Source of the DNA: a virus
DNA: 27,431 bases
Virus record (IMG/VR): IMGVR_UViG_3300032265_000245
Span: 1-27,431 of that record
Reading direction: 5' to 3' (one strand)
The translations under genes and the position numbers were made by a program. Of this stretch, positions 5,908 to 12,643 are shown one piece after another; within the stretch, counting starts at the first letter, position 1; each line of letters starts with the position of its first letter. Under the pieces are notes generated by a model. It saw only the letters and a list, made by a program, of their open reading frames with translations. It did no database searches and was not told the origin of the DNA.

Positions 5908-6705
5908 TTATTCTAAAAGGTTCACCAACGTTCTTGTACGTCCGTGAGCCAACTGTGTATATACCTGCGTGGTTGCGACACTTGAGTGGCGCATAAGTTC
6001 TTTAACAGCAATCAAATCGCCACCGCTTTTTTCAAGCATTGTGGTGGCAAAGTAATGTCTAAGGCTGTGGAAATGCTTTGCCTCTGAACCAAGGATGCGA
6101 CGCATCTCATTGGCTGCTTTGGCAGAAAACTTGTTTGGGTCAATACGCCATAATCTATCTAGCGTGTTGTGAGACTTAATCATCTCAGCCACTACAGGGC
6201 TGATCGGTATAACAAGGTCGGTATTGCCCTTGCCTATGACGCTGAGCATTGGACCTTCGTCCGTCTCAATAAGGTCTGAGCCTTTAATCTTGGCTGCTTC
6301 CATACAGCGCAAGCCAGCCATACCACCTAGGATAAACCAGTCTCTAAAGGGTTGATCTGCGTCGGCTAATAGCTTTGCATACTCAGCCTTAGTTACGGGC
6401 TTAGGCACCCCTCTGCCGGCTTTTACGTCGGGCAAATCAAGGGCTGGGTTATTGTCATTGACAAGCCCTAGCTTGTTCAGGTGCTTGTAGATAGACCGTA
6501 AGCGAGAGACATAGTTAGCTTTGGTTGACTGCTTGGTAGCAGCCAGCACAACCTTCTCTAGATCTTCTCGCTTAGCCAAGGCAGGGTGTACGCCTATACG
6601 GCGTATGATCTGCCAGTCAGTCCTAATAACATACGGGCTAAAGCCCGATGAATCGTAGCGATTCTTGAGCTGGCGGTATATCTCGTCCATTGGTGTAAGT
6701 TCCAT
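5908..6705 (-). CDS. Tyrosine recombinase (integrase), 265 aa
   Basis: The N-terminal half (about 1-100) is a helical SAM-like core-binding domain. The catalytic domain follows, with all expected residues: Arg133 in AGLRCMEA, Lys159 in IGKGN, the box HFHSLRHYFA with His213 and Arg216, His240 in LMRHSS, and the nucleophile Tyr249 in TTQVYTQL. The enzyme should cut and rejoin DNA through a 3'-phosphotyrosine, most simply for phage integration and excision. It stands alone between a fibre-tip partner gene and the large tail gene, an unusual place for an integrase. It has no Shine-Dalgarno sequence but has an extended -10 just upstream, so it is probably expressed separately from the late operon. 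An alternative role is rearrangement of the neighbouring fibre genes. Confidence 0.92.
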   Translation of the reverse strand: MELTPMDEIYRQLKNRYDSSGFSPYVIRTDWQIIRRIGVHPALAKREDLEKVVLAATKQSTKANYVSRLRSIYKHLNKLGLVNDNNPALDLPDVKAGRGVPKPVTKAEYAKLLADADQPFRDWFILGGMAGLRCMEAAKIKGSDLIETDEGPMLSVIGKGNTDLVIPISPVVAEMIKSHNTLDRLWRIDPNKFSAKAANEMRRILGSEAKHFHSLRHYFATTMLEKSGGDLIAVKELMRHSSVATTQVYTQLAHGRTRTLVNLLE

Positions 6706-6736
6706 AGGACAAGCATACCACTAACTCTCAGTCAAG
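6706..6736 (-). promoter_or_regulatory. Putative leaderless promoter for the recombinase gene
   Basis: TGG TATGCT, an extended -10 (6720-6712), ends six bases before the ATG at 6705. This is the same geometry as the nuclease promoter at 1217-1254. A TTGACT lies at 6735-6730 but is only 12 bases from the -10, so it is probably not a working -35. There is no Shine-Dalgarno sequence in this 31-base gap, whereas most structural genes here have one. Confidence 0.5.
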
Positions 6737-6877
6737 TTAGCCCTGTGGAGCCTCTAGGCTGGCTAGGTAGGCTTGGTAGTCGCTGTTGGCAGGGTTTAAC
6801 GGGATGGTTGCTCCATCTGACCTTAGAACAACATTTTCTCCTGACAAAGTTTGATAAATTTCATAAGAATAGTCCAT
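6737..6877 (-). CDS. Tiny fibre-tip partner protein, copy 2, 46 aa
   Basis: The ATG at 6877 follows the fibre gene's stop by two bases, with the Shine-Dalgarno GGAG inside the fibre's last codons. The protein begins MDYSYEIYQTLSG and ends with the block IPLNPANSDYQAYLASL, which nearly repeats the block in the 57-aa gene at 8081-7908. Short proteins or domains with a P.D.AN.DYQ.YL signature commonly follow phage tail-fibre genes. A fibre-assembly helper or fibre-tip subunit is plausible. The repeated pairing with a fibre gene is the best evidence that the gene is real. Confidence 0.75.
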   Translation of the reverse strand: MDYSYEIYQTLSGENVVLRSDGATIPLNPANSDYQAYLASLEAPQG

Positions 6878-6879
6878 AA

Positions 6880-7908
6880 TTATAACTCCGCATTCGCTGT
6901 GTAATGTATATAAAGATAAGTTTTAACATTAACTGTTCCACCATTTATATAAACTGTAAAACGACCATCTTCAATTTGTTGTGTTGCAGCATTGACATCA
7001 GTTGCACTGGCTTCATTAAACCATTTTGCTGTTGTTCCGCTATTAGGAGAATACACAATTATAGTCGGGGCAGTTCGCATAATTTGTGGAAATGAAATAG
7101 TTAATCTTCCATCACCAGGGTTTGCATAAGTGACAGGTGCAAAATATCCATTTACATTGCTGAGCGATGTTGTTCCTGGAGTTGCACTTTGCGGGTAAGA
7201 TTTTGAATAGTACCTCTGGCACAAGGCTAACTCTCCTTGGACTGTTCCTGAAGCGGTGGTGAATGGGGTGGCTACTGAGCCTGCTTCTAGTTGAATGCCC
7301 CATACATCTACTGTAAAAGTAGTGTTGAGTGGCATATATAAAAATAAACCTAGGTTAGAGCCTGTACCAATGGTTTTTCCTGAAATGCTTGGAAACAAAA
7401 CTGTTGCGGTAAATCTTTGCCAAGAAGTAGTCAAAGCAAAATTGCTTCCAGCAGTTGTATAAACTGCACCCGAACCACCTGAGCCAAAATCTTGTCCAAC
7501 AGCAACGCTTGGCATAGTTATATTTGCCGCTGCCTTTGCCCAAAATGAAATGGTTACAGTTTGATTTGCAAAGATTCTTACATCTTCAATTTTTTGCAAA
7601 AGAACATTATATGTTCCACCTGAGCCTGCAACGCTTTGATTGAAACGATAAAAATATGTGCTTTCATAACCATTTACGGGTGCGGTACCAGGAGTAAAAG
7701 TCTGTTGGCTAAATGCTCTTGTTGCACCTGTACCATCCCAGTTGGTATACCATCTATCTGCGGTGTATGAATTGTTTGCAGAGAATGAAGTACCTCTTTG
7801 CCACACACCAAAATCACCATTGATAATTTTGTTCTTGCCTGCAAGGAACGGGCTGGCCGCACCTGCTGAGTTTTGTTCTACTGTTGAGGTTAATTGTGCG
7901 CGACTCAT
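6880..7908 (-). CDS. Tail fibre / receptor-binding tip protein, copy 2 (short form), 342 aa
   Basis: After a short N-terminus the protein enters a carbohydrate-binding-like beta-sandwich that starts NKIINGDFGVWQRGTSFS (26-43) and YTADRWY, then a segment with GSVATPFTTASGTVQGE and LALCQRYYSKS, and a C-terminal beta domain ending in YTANAEL. The order NxxFxxWQRGT...ADRW...VQGELALCQRYY is shared with the 465-aa protein upstream, so the two are paralogues. This copy lacks the N-terminal anchor of the longer one. The start overlaps the stop of the 57-aa gene (TAATG). It probably binds the host surface, or serves as an alternative tip. Sugar specificity cannot be read from the sequence. Confidence 0.75.
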   Translation of the reverse strand: MSRAQLTSTVEQNSAGAASPFLAGKNKIINGDFGVWQRGTSFSANNSYTADRWYTNWDGTGATRAFSQQTFTPGTAPVNGYESTYFYRFNQSVAGSGGTYNVLLQKIEDVRIFANQTVTISFWAKAAANITMPSVAVGQDFGSGGSGAVYTTAGSNFALTTSWQRFTATVLFPSISGKTIGTGSNLGLFLYMPLNTTFTVDVWGIQLEAGSVATPFTTASGTVQGELALCQRYYSKSYPQSATPGTTSLSNVNGYFAPVTYANPGDGRLTISFPQIMRTAPTIIVYSPNSGTTAKWFNEASATDVNAATQQIEDGRFTVYINGGTVNVKTYLYIHYTANAEL

Positions 7909-8081
7909 TAGTTACCTGCCTGTGGTGTAGAAGAGTTGGATACGAGTGTTGCTAGGTATGCTTGGTAATCGCTGTTAGCAGGGTCGGTAGGGATGAACCA
8001 AACCTGACCATTTTCGTCTGTGCGCTTTATGCAGACATTACCAAAATCAGATGTAATTACTTCATAATTTGATTGATTCAT
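7908..8081 (-). CDS. Tiny fibre-tip partner protein, copy 1, 57 aa
   Basis: The gene starts at the ATG at 8081, overlapping the fibre stop as TAATG, with GGAG inside the fibre's last codons. It ends at 7908, overlapping the next fibre gene's ATG in the same way. The protein reads MNQSNYEVITSDFGNV at the start and has WFIPTDPANSDYQAYLATL near the end. The PANSDYQAYLA block is identical to the one in the 46-aa protein at 6877-6737. Position and similarity suggest a fibre-assembly chaperone or a separate tip peptide. Confidence 0.78.
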   Translation of the reverse strand: MNQSNYEVITSDFGNVCIKRTDENGQVWFIPTDPANSDYQAYLATLVSNSSTPQAGN

Positions 8082-9478
8082 TACAACTCCGCACTAAAAT
8101 CATAATTGGCTGTACCTGCTGATGGGGCAAGAATTACACCTGGTCTGCCCGCAATTAAACCTGAACTTGTAAAACTTACACTAACGCCATCAACAGTCGC
8201 TCCATAAGTAGCAACTGATGCAGTTGGCGCTGTTGAACCATCATAAGCCCGTGGCGAGCCAGTTAAAGAAAATGATGGTGCTGTTCGCATTGTTACTGGC
8301 ATAGTAATTGGTACACCAGCCAACGAAGTGCTGGTGTTATTTACGCCAGTTCCTATTGGTGCATCTGTTCCAGCCGTTGCACTTTTTCTTACAAAGTACC
8401 TCTGACAAGCGGCTAACTCCCCCTGAACTGTTCCAGCGTAAGTGCGGAAGGGTAGGGCTACTGAACCAATGTCAACCTGCATACCAGTTACTTCAAAGTA
8501 ATCATTCGTACCAGCCGTACCAGTTGGCGTAAATCCGAAGGTTGGTGCTAATTGCGTTATTGATGTGGCAAGAGTTGCGCTATAAGAAAAGCGTTGCCAA
8601 GTAGTTGTAAGCGTTGCAGTTTGACTTATTGGCTGTGCTTGACCAGTAAATCCTGATAAAACATTTTGGTCAGTTCCCGTGCCTGTTTGTAAATACACAG
8701 CCAGTGCGTTAGATGTTGCTGAATAATTAGCACCAGCCCGAGCATAAAATGACATTGTAACAGTTTTGCCAGCAAAGGGAATTGAATTAATTGTTTCAAA
8801 AGATGTTGCAACCGCCATTGTTGAAGTGCCAGTTTGTCCTGAGTTTCGTTGCACTCTTGCACAATATTGAATAAACGGCAAATTTGTTGTGTCATTTGTT
8901 GTCTGTCTTGAAAATGTAAAAGCCTGATTTGCATTAGTGTTTATACTCCAACGGTCTGCTGCATAAGTGGCTGTGTTTGATGCTGCAATAGCAACAGAAG
9001 TACCGCGTTGCCATATTTGAAAGGCTGAATTAAGAACTGGATTAGCCGATGCTGGCCCTGCCCAAGCAACACCTGTTGCGCTGGAAGAGTTTGCCACGAG
9101 TGTTGTACCGTCAGCTCCGACTGCAAGGTTGGTGACTGAAGCTGCGCCGTTGGCTACGATCAAGTCCCCTTTGGCTCCAACAGTAGAATTGGGGATAGCG
9201 TTAGCCACGTTAAATGAGTTGGCGGACATTACGGTAGCAATGTCACCAGCAACTAGAGCGGTTAGCCCTGTGATGGATGTACCGGTTGAGGCTGTGTAAT
9301 CCACAGCACGCTCAAGCAATACGCCGTTGATATAAACTTCTTCAGCTCCTACTGTGTAGGAGAGGCTTAGTCCAAAGCCATCTGTGCCTGAAAGGGTTGT
9401 CTCGCCACCAGTGGCTGTGTAACGCCACTGCTTAACGGTAACAGCCGTTCCAGTACTAGGGTGACGGATTACTGACAT
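8081..9478 (-). CDS. Tail fibre / receptor-binding protein, copy 1 (long form), 465 aa
   Basis: Residues 1-90 form a beta-rich anchor (EEVYINGVLLERAVDYTAS and ITGLTALVAGDIATVMSAN) as in fibre attachment domains. GAKGDLIVANGAASVTNLAV and GADGTTLVANSSSATGVAWA (101-140) form the linker repeats common in tail fibres. NPVLNSAFQIWQRGTSVAI (146-164) opens a carbohydrate-binding-like sandwich. GTVQGELAACQRYFVRKS leads into the C-terminal tip ending NYDFSAEL. The tip is paralogous to the 342-aa protein downstream, while the anchor is present only here. The gene starts next to the stop of the 116-aa gene. It is the likely main host-recognition fibre. Confidence 0.8.
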   Translation of the reverse strand: MSVIRHPSTGTAVTVKQWRYTATGGETTLSGTDGFGLSLSYTVGAEEVYINGVLLERAVDYTASTGTSITGLTALVAGDIATVMSANSFNVANAIPNSTVGAKGDLIVANGAASVTNLAVGADGTTLVANSSSATGVAWAGPASANPVLNSAFQIWQRGTSVAIAASNTATYAADRWSINTNANQAFTFSRQTTNDTTNLPFIQYCARVQRNSGQTGTSTMAVATSFETINSIPFAGKTVTMSFYARAGANYSATSNALAVYLQTGTGTDQNVLSGFTGQAQPISQTATLTTTWQRFSYSATLATSITQLAPTFGFTPTGTAGTNDYFEVTGMQVDIGSVALPFRTYAGTVQGELAACQRYFVRKSATAGTDAPIGTGVNNTSTSLAGVPITMPVTMRTAPSFSLTGSPRAYDGSTAPTASVATYGATVDGVSVSFTSSGLIAGRPGVILAPSAGTANYDFSAEL

Positions 9479-9479
9479 A

Positions 9480-9830
9480 TTATGCTATCTCGCTTCCGAA
9501 AGCATTAAATGAGACGGATGTACTTGATGCTGCTATTGAAATAACGTCTGTTGTTGCCAAAGTTACACCCAGTGTAAGAGTATCTGTGGTATTGCTACCT
9601 AGTACTATATCATAGGCAATATATTGCTTAGGTGTGTCGGCTGCTCCAGCCACACGGATTGCCACACGATATGTAACAGTTGAGGTTGACTGATTGGTTA
9701 CAGAGATAGTAGATACTACAGTGCTTGTTGCTGAAGGTACGGTATACAAAGTTGTAAAACTTGATGCCGCTCCTGCTGCTGTAGTTGCTGCTGGGACTGC
9801 TTGACCCAACACTTTATAGGTTGTTGCCAT
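9480..9830 (-). CDS. Small beta-sandwich virion protein, 116 aa
   Basis: The protein is made almost entirely of Ala, Thr, Ser and Val strands: LYTVPSATSTVVSTISVTNQ, TVTYRVAIRVAGAAD, KQYIAYDIVLG, DTLTLGVTLATTDVISIAAS and VSFNAFGSE. This pattern recurs in small structural proteins of many actinobacteriophages and aquatic phages, usually near fibre genes. A good Shine-Dalgarno sequence (AAGGAG) lies upstream. Likely a tail or capsid accessory (decoration-like) protein with an Ig-like fold; its exact place in the virion is unknown. Confidence 0.65.
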   Translation of the reverse strand: MATTYKVLGQAVPAATTAAGAASSFTTLYTVPSATSTVVSTISVTNQSTSTVTYRVAIRVAGAADTPKQYIAYDIVLGSNTTDTLTLGVTLATTDVISIAASSTSVSFNAFGSEIA

Positions 9831-9851
9831 TTATTTCTCCTTAGTTGTTGG

Positions 9852-10316
9852 TTAAGCACCCATTAGCATAATGGTTGTTGCCATTGCAACATCGCCTGTT
9901 GCTAGATTTAAGATACTGTTTTGAGAAGCATCAATTGTTTTGTTGGTAAGAGTCTGAGTATCGGTTGTGCCGACTACTGATCCTGTGACACCATGTACTC
10001 CAGCTGTTCCGTCGTAGTGATTTTGAGCATCGGTAAAGTCTTGAGCCACTGCAACGTGCTTAACTACAGCCCCGGTCTTGTGAGCTACGTGTGCAGTTCC
10101 GTTAAACCCACGAGTAACTGTTAGTGTAAGCCCGGTAATAGCGGTTACAAGGACAAGCTCTTCAAGTGCATTTCCCCAGTCCAAAGCAATAACATATGGA
10201 AAATTTGATGGGTAGCCAGAGTTTGTTCCAACGGCAATAGTTGTTTGGATGCTAGTAATATCTGCCGTAAGGGTTGTATCCTGAGCAATAGCACTGAAAT
10301 ATCTGTTAACCGCCAT
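9852..10316 (-). CDS. Tail fibre-linker / minor tail protein, 154 aa
   Basis: The N-terminal 85 residues form a beta domain with ELVLVTAITGLTLTVTRGFN and GTAHVAHKTGAVVKH. The second half has GVHGVTGSVVGTTDTQTLTN, where the TQTLTNKTI motif is a common trimerisation or linker element of phage fibres. The protein ends shortly after, in TTIMLMGA. It probably joins the tail to the fibres encoded downstream. The beta domain resembles the one in the N-terminal third of the adaptor encoded just upstream. Confidence 0.65.
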   Translation of the reverse strand: MAVNRYFSAIAQDTTLTADITSIQTTIAVGTNSGYPSNFPYVIALDWGNALEELVLVTAITGLTLTVTRGFNGTAHVAHKTGAVVKHVAVAQDFTDAQNHYDGTAGVHGVTGSVVGTTDTQTLTNKTIDASQNSILNLATGDVAMATTIMLMGA

Positions 10317-10325
10317 TTGCCTGCC

Positions 10326-11219
10326 TTAGAGAGTGTAGTGGGTACGAGGTGGGAATTGCTCTTGTAGACGACGTACTTCAATAAGTAGACGTTGCTGGTA
10401 CATCTGTTGAATCATTCTGCCGATATTGGCTGCTGAGCCAATTGGATCGTTAGTCTGTTGCGCATCGGCTTCAGCCGTTGCTGCTGGTACACGACCAAGG
10501 TCTAGGTACATTGCTGTACGATAGGCAGCACCAAGAACAATAACTTCACGAGCTGAATCAGATAGACCAGTAGTGCCGGCAAAATCATCTGTGTCATACA
10601 CCATTGGTGTTGGCTTCTTTGTGTAAGTAACCATCAAAGTACGACCAGGAATAATTCCTTCACGGATAGATAGTGTCTTACCTGTTCCCCATGTAGTTGG
10701 GTTAGCCATACGATCTACGCGATAGTGGCGAACTGGTAGCCATTCTTTAGAAGGACCAATTGTCTGCCATGAGCAGCCAAGAATATCTACTGCCTCTTGT
10801 GGCAAAGCATAGGTAGTTACCGCTGCTTGAAATTTAAAGGTTGTGTAAAAAGTACCAAACAAATCTGGGTATACACCATCTACCGCCAAGTTAACGTTAC
10901 GACGAATAACGCTACGAGGGAATGCTGGTGTAATAGTTACGCGGGTACCAATAGCATGGGTAGCTGCTGTGGTATCACGAAAACCTCTGCCATAAGCAGG
11001 AATGGTTGCAGTATTGGTTGTTCGGTCAAATGAGTCAACCCAAATCAATTCATCATCAATTTCAACCAAACCACGGGTTAGTACTGTTCCATCGGCAACT
11101 GTAAAGCTAAGGTCAGTTGATCCAATTGCGCTAGTAAGGTATGTAGCCTGATCTTGACGGTTGGTATAACCAGTCAGAGCAAGGGCTGTCTCATTGATAA
11201 TATCTATAAAAGCCGTCAT
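10326..11219 (-). CDS. Head-tail adaptor / tail tubular protein A-like protein, 297 aa
   Basis: The protein opens with a helix (FIDIINETALALTGY), then an inserted beta domain (about 26-100: IDDELIWVDSF, YGRGFRD and ATHAIGTRVTI). It continues with SVIRRNVNLAVDGVYPDLFG and a beta region on a substrate-sheet pattern (PQEAVDILGCSWQTIG, EWLPVRHYRVDR). It ends in long helices (SDSAREVIVLGAAYRTAMYL and MIQQMYQQRLLIEVRRLQEQ), typical of adaptor proteins that ring the portal. The start overlaps the stop of the 94-aa gene (ATGA). In a short-tailed phage this is the expected ring between portal and nozzle. The family name is tentative. Confidence 0.6.
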   Translation of the reverse strand: MTAFIDIINETALALTGYTNRQDQATYLTSAIGSTDLSFTVADGTVLTRGLVEIDDELIWVDSFDRTTNTATIPAYGRGFRDTTAATHAIGTRVTITPAFPRSVIRRNVNLAVDGVYPDLFGTFYTTFKFQAAVTTYALPQEAVDILGCSWQTIGPSKEWLPVRHYRVDRMANPTTWGTGKTLSIREGIIPGRTLMVTYTKKPTPMVYDTDDFAGTTGLSDSAREVIVLGAAYRTAMYLDLGRVPAATAEADAQQTNDPIGSAANIGRMIQQMYQQRLLIEVRRLQEQFPPRTHYTL

Positions 11220-11500
11220 GATGCAATCCTTGCCGCTGCTTCAGCCTCACCGATACCATAGGTACCAGCAAGGGCGTTTAATACACCAGGTGTATCTAGA
11301 TAATAATTTTTTCCACCATTACGATTTGCGTAAATAAGATTAAGCGCATCAATACCACGAGTAGCCTTATGACCAGGAATGGCAATGTCAGCCCATTTTA
11401 CGCAAGCACCATTAAAATCATATTGTGGTACGCCACCAACAATGGTGCCAGCCAAACGATTTAAATGATAAACCGTAGATAACCCGCCGTAGTTTGCCAT
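11216..11500 (-). CDS. Small structural-region protein of unknown function, 94 aa
   Basis: The protein begins MANYGGLSTVYHLNRLAGTI, has a central part with two aromatic turns (YDFNGACVKWADIAIPGHKA, LNLIYANRNG), and ends in an Ala-rich helix (GEAEAAARIAS). There is no membrane segment. The Shine-Dalgarno sequence lies within the last codons of the upstream gene (AAG AAG GGT AAG TAA). Its position just before the adaptor suggests a connector or completion role, but I do not recognise the family. Confidence 0.6.
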   Translation of the reverse strand: MANYGGLSTVYHLNRLAGTIVGGVPQYDFNGACVKWADIAIPGHKATRGIDALNLIYANRNGGKNYYLDTPGVLNALAGTYGIGEAEAAARIAS

Positions 11501-11515
11501 TTACTTACCCTTCTT
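11494..11515. repeat. 22-bp direct repeat at a gene junction, copy A
   Basis: This stretch is identical to 12013-12034. On the minus strand it contains the last codons AAG AAG GGT AAG, the stop TAA, and the ATG GCA start of the next gene. It therefore supplies a Lys-Gly-Lys protein end, a Shine-Dalgarno sequence and a start. The two copies bracket three small genes. Confidence 0.85.
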
Positions 11516-11692
11516 ATGACCTTTGTTTTTGTGGTATTTCACAACTGCTGCTACACCTTGTTGAATGGTTTTAGCGCCAGCCTTTTTAGTTAAATCAATA
11601 TTAGGGCCTTTATTGTCTGGGTGAACCACATGCACATCACCCTTTTGGATAACAATTTTGTGATTAACACCCGCAGCCTTAATTGTTGCCAT
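11501..11692 (-). CDS. Small basic protein, 63 aa
   Basis: Lys- and His-rich protein (HKIVIQKGDVHVVHPDNKG, then KAGAKTIQQGVAAVVKYHK) ending KNKGHKKGK. The N-terminal half looks like a small beta hairpin and the second half like an amphipathic helix with a basic tail. The start overlaps the stop of the Cys-containing gene (TAATG). No family recognised. A DNA-binding or virion-condensing role is possible from charge alone. Confidence 0.6.
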   Translation of the reverse strand: MATIKAAGVNHKIVIQKGDVHVVHPDNKGPNIDLTKKAGAKTIQQGVAAVVKYHKNKGHKKGK

Positions 11693-11832
11693 TATTTAGA
11701 TCCGCTGTTCCCAACATTATTGGTTCCGCCAACGCCCTCATATTGTCCATAAGGAGTCTTTGTTGGCTTGCCTGTAAGTTTGTCATTCAACTTACCAATT
11801 GCTGTTGTGTTGCATCCGCATTCTACGCACAT
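11692..11832 (-). CDS. Small Cys-motif protein, 46 aa
   Basis: This short gene starts at the ATG at 11832, one base after the stop of the upstream gene, and ends at 11692, overlapping the next ATG. The protein begins MCVECGCNTTAIGKL, giving a C..C.C cluster (Cys2, Cys5, Cys7), and ends in a Gly/Asn-rich tail (GVGGTNNVGNSGSK). The N-terminal cluster suggests metal binding. I have seen similar MCVECGC openings in phages of this type, but no function is known to me. Confidence 0.65.
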   Translation of the reverse strand: MCVECGCNTTAIGKLNDKLTGKPTKTPYGQYEGVGGTNNVGNSGSK

Positions 11833-11833
11833 A

Positions 11834-12019
11834 TTACTTACCACCCTTTTTTACTGGAAGAACCTTCTTGAGGTTTGGATTTGCTTTCTTTGCTGCTGAA
11901 CTTGCCTTACGAGTTGCAGATGCAAGAATTGCACCAGCACGCTCCATTGGAATACCTTGCTTCTTTGCAATATTTGATTGAGCTGCTTTAAAGCCCATAC
12001 CCTTTTTAACTGTTGCCAT
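11834..12019 (-). CDS. Small Lys-rich helical protein, 61 aa
   Basis: The protein reads MATVKKGMGFKAAQSNIAKK, then IPMERAGAILASATRKASSA, and ends in a basic PNLKKVLPVKKGGK tail. It is likely two helices with strongly positive charge and no acidic counterpart. The Shine-Dalgarno sequence is inside the last codons of the preceding gene. Unknown function; a nucleoid-like or packaged basic protein is one possibility. Confidence 0.6.
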   Translation of the reverse strand: MATVKKGMGFKAAQSNIAKKQGIPMERAGAILASATRKASSAAKKANPNLKKVLPVKKGGK

Positions 12020-12034
12020 TTACTTACCCTTCTT
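12013..12034. repeat. 22-bp direct repeat at a gene junction, copy B
   Basis: Identical to 11494-11515, 519 bp away in the same orientation. It spans the stop of the 59-aa gene and the start of the 61-aa gene. Recombination between the two copies would remove exactly three small genes and leave an intact junction. Confidence 0.85.
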
Positions 12035-12199
12035 GATTTTTGCTACAAGGGCTTTATCCATTTTGGCATCAGCCTTAGCAGATGGTTTCTTTTTATCCAT
12101 TGCTGTGTCAGCCTTTTTAAAGGCTGCCTTTTGCTTAGTGTTTAATCCTTTTGTAACTTTGGCGTCTTGCTTCTTATCAGCCTTTTCGCTATAAGCCAT
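12020..12199 (-). CDS. Small Lys/Ala-rich protein, 59 aa
   Basis: The ATG at 12199 directly follows the stop of the zinc-motif gene; the frame ends in TAA at 12022-12020. The protein is about one-third lysine (MAYSEKADKKQDAKVTKGL, AFKKADTAMDKKKPSAKAD, ending VAKIKKGK), with repeated KAD/KMD units. It resembles linker-histone-like low-complexity tails. The last codons supply the Shine-Dalgarno sequence for the next gene. Function unknown. Confidence 0.65.
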   Translation of the reverse strand: MAYSEKADKKQDAKVTKGLNTKQKAAFKKADTAMDKKKPSAKADAKMDKALVAKIKKGK

Positions 12200-12643
12200 T
12201 TATACTACCCCTGTTTCTTTCATTACCTTTGCAGACTGCTTGGTAATCTTGGATGCTGCTGGCATAGATTCTGCGTTAAATGCAACGCCTAGTTTGTCAC
12301 TAGCCTCTTTTGCTTCAGCAACTGCTTTCATTGTTGTACCCGCTGGTTGGATACCTTGTGAACGAGCATCTGCATAAGCATCTAACTCTGCCGTCCACTT
12401 CTTATCAGACATAGAATTTGACCTGCCAGCATCACCAGTGTTAAGTTCTAATGTCCTAATCTTGCAAGCAAAACACCCATCAATATAATCATCGTGCTGA
12501 TTATGATCCGATGGTATTTCTGCATAAATTGGTATTGTGGTATACGTTTCATGGCATTCGGCACAGCCGTATTTAACAGGTATAGTGTTGTACTTTTCAT
12601 CAAAGCCCCACTCAATTACCTTGCTCGTATGTTGATGGTCCAT
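12200..12643 (-). CDS. Zinc-motif protein with helical C-terminus, 147 aa
   Basis: GCAEC (Cys27, Cys30) and GCFAC (Cys57, Cys60) form two CxxC pairs 26 residues apart, consistent with one zinc site. His-rich flanks (MDHQHTS, SDHNQHDDY) may add ligands. The second half (KKWTAELDAYADARSQGIQP, then KAVAEAKEASDKLGVAFNAE) is helical and ends KVMKETGVV. A good Shine-Dalgarno sequence, AGGTG, precedes the ATG, which lies within the end of the glycosyltransferase gene (32-base overlap). I believe this two-part arrangement is common in aquatic actinophages, but its function is unknown to me. Confidence 0.7.
   Translation of the reverse strand: MDHQHTSKVIEWGFDEKYNTIPVKYGCAECHETYTTIPIYAEIPSDHNQHDDYIDGCFACKIRTLELNTGDAGRSNSMSDKKWTAELDAYADARSQGIQPAGTTMKAVAEAKEASDKLGVAFNAESMPAASKITKQSAKVMKETGVV

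Noticed and set aside
6706-6880. Possible attP site beside the recombinase
   Set aside because: No tRNA-like 3' end, arm-type repeats or AT-rich core could be recognised, and most of the stretch encodes the 46-aa protein.
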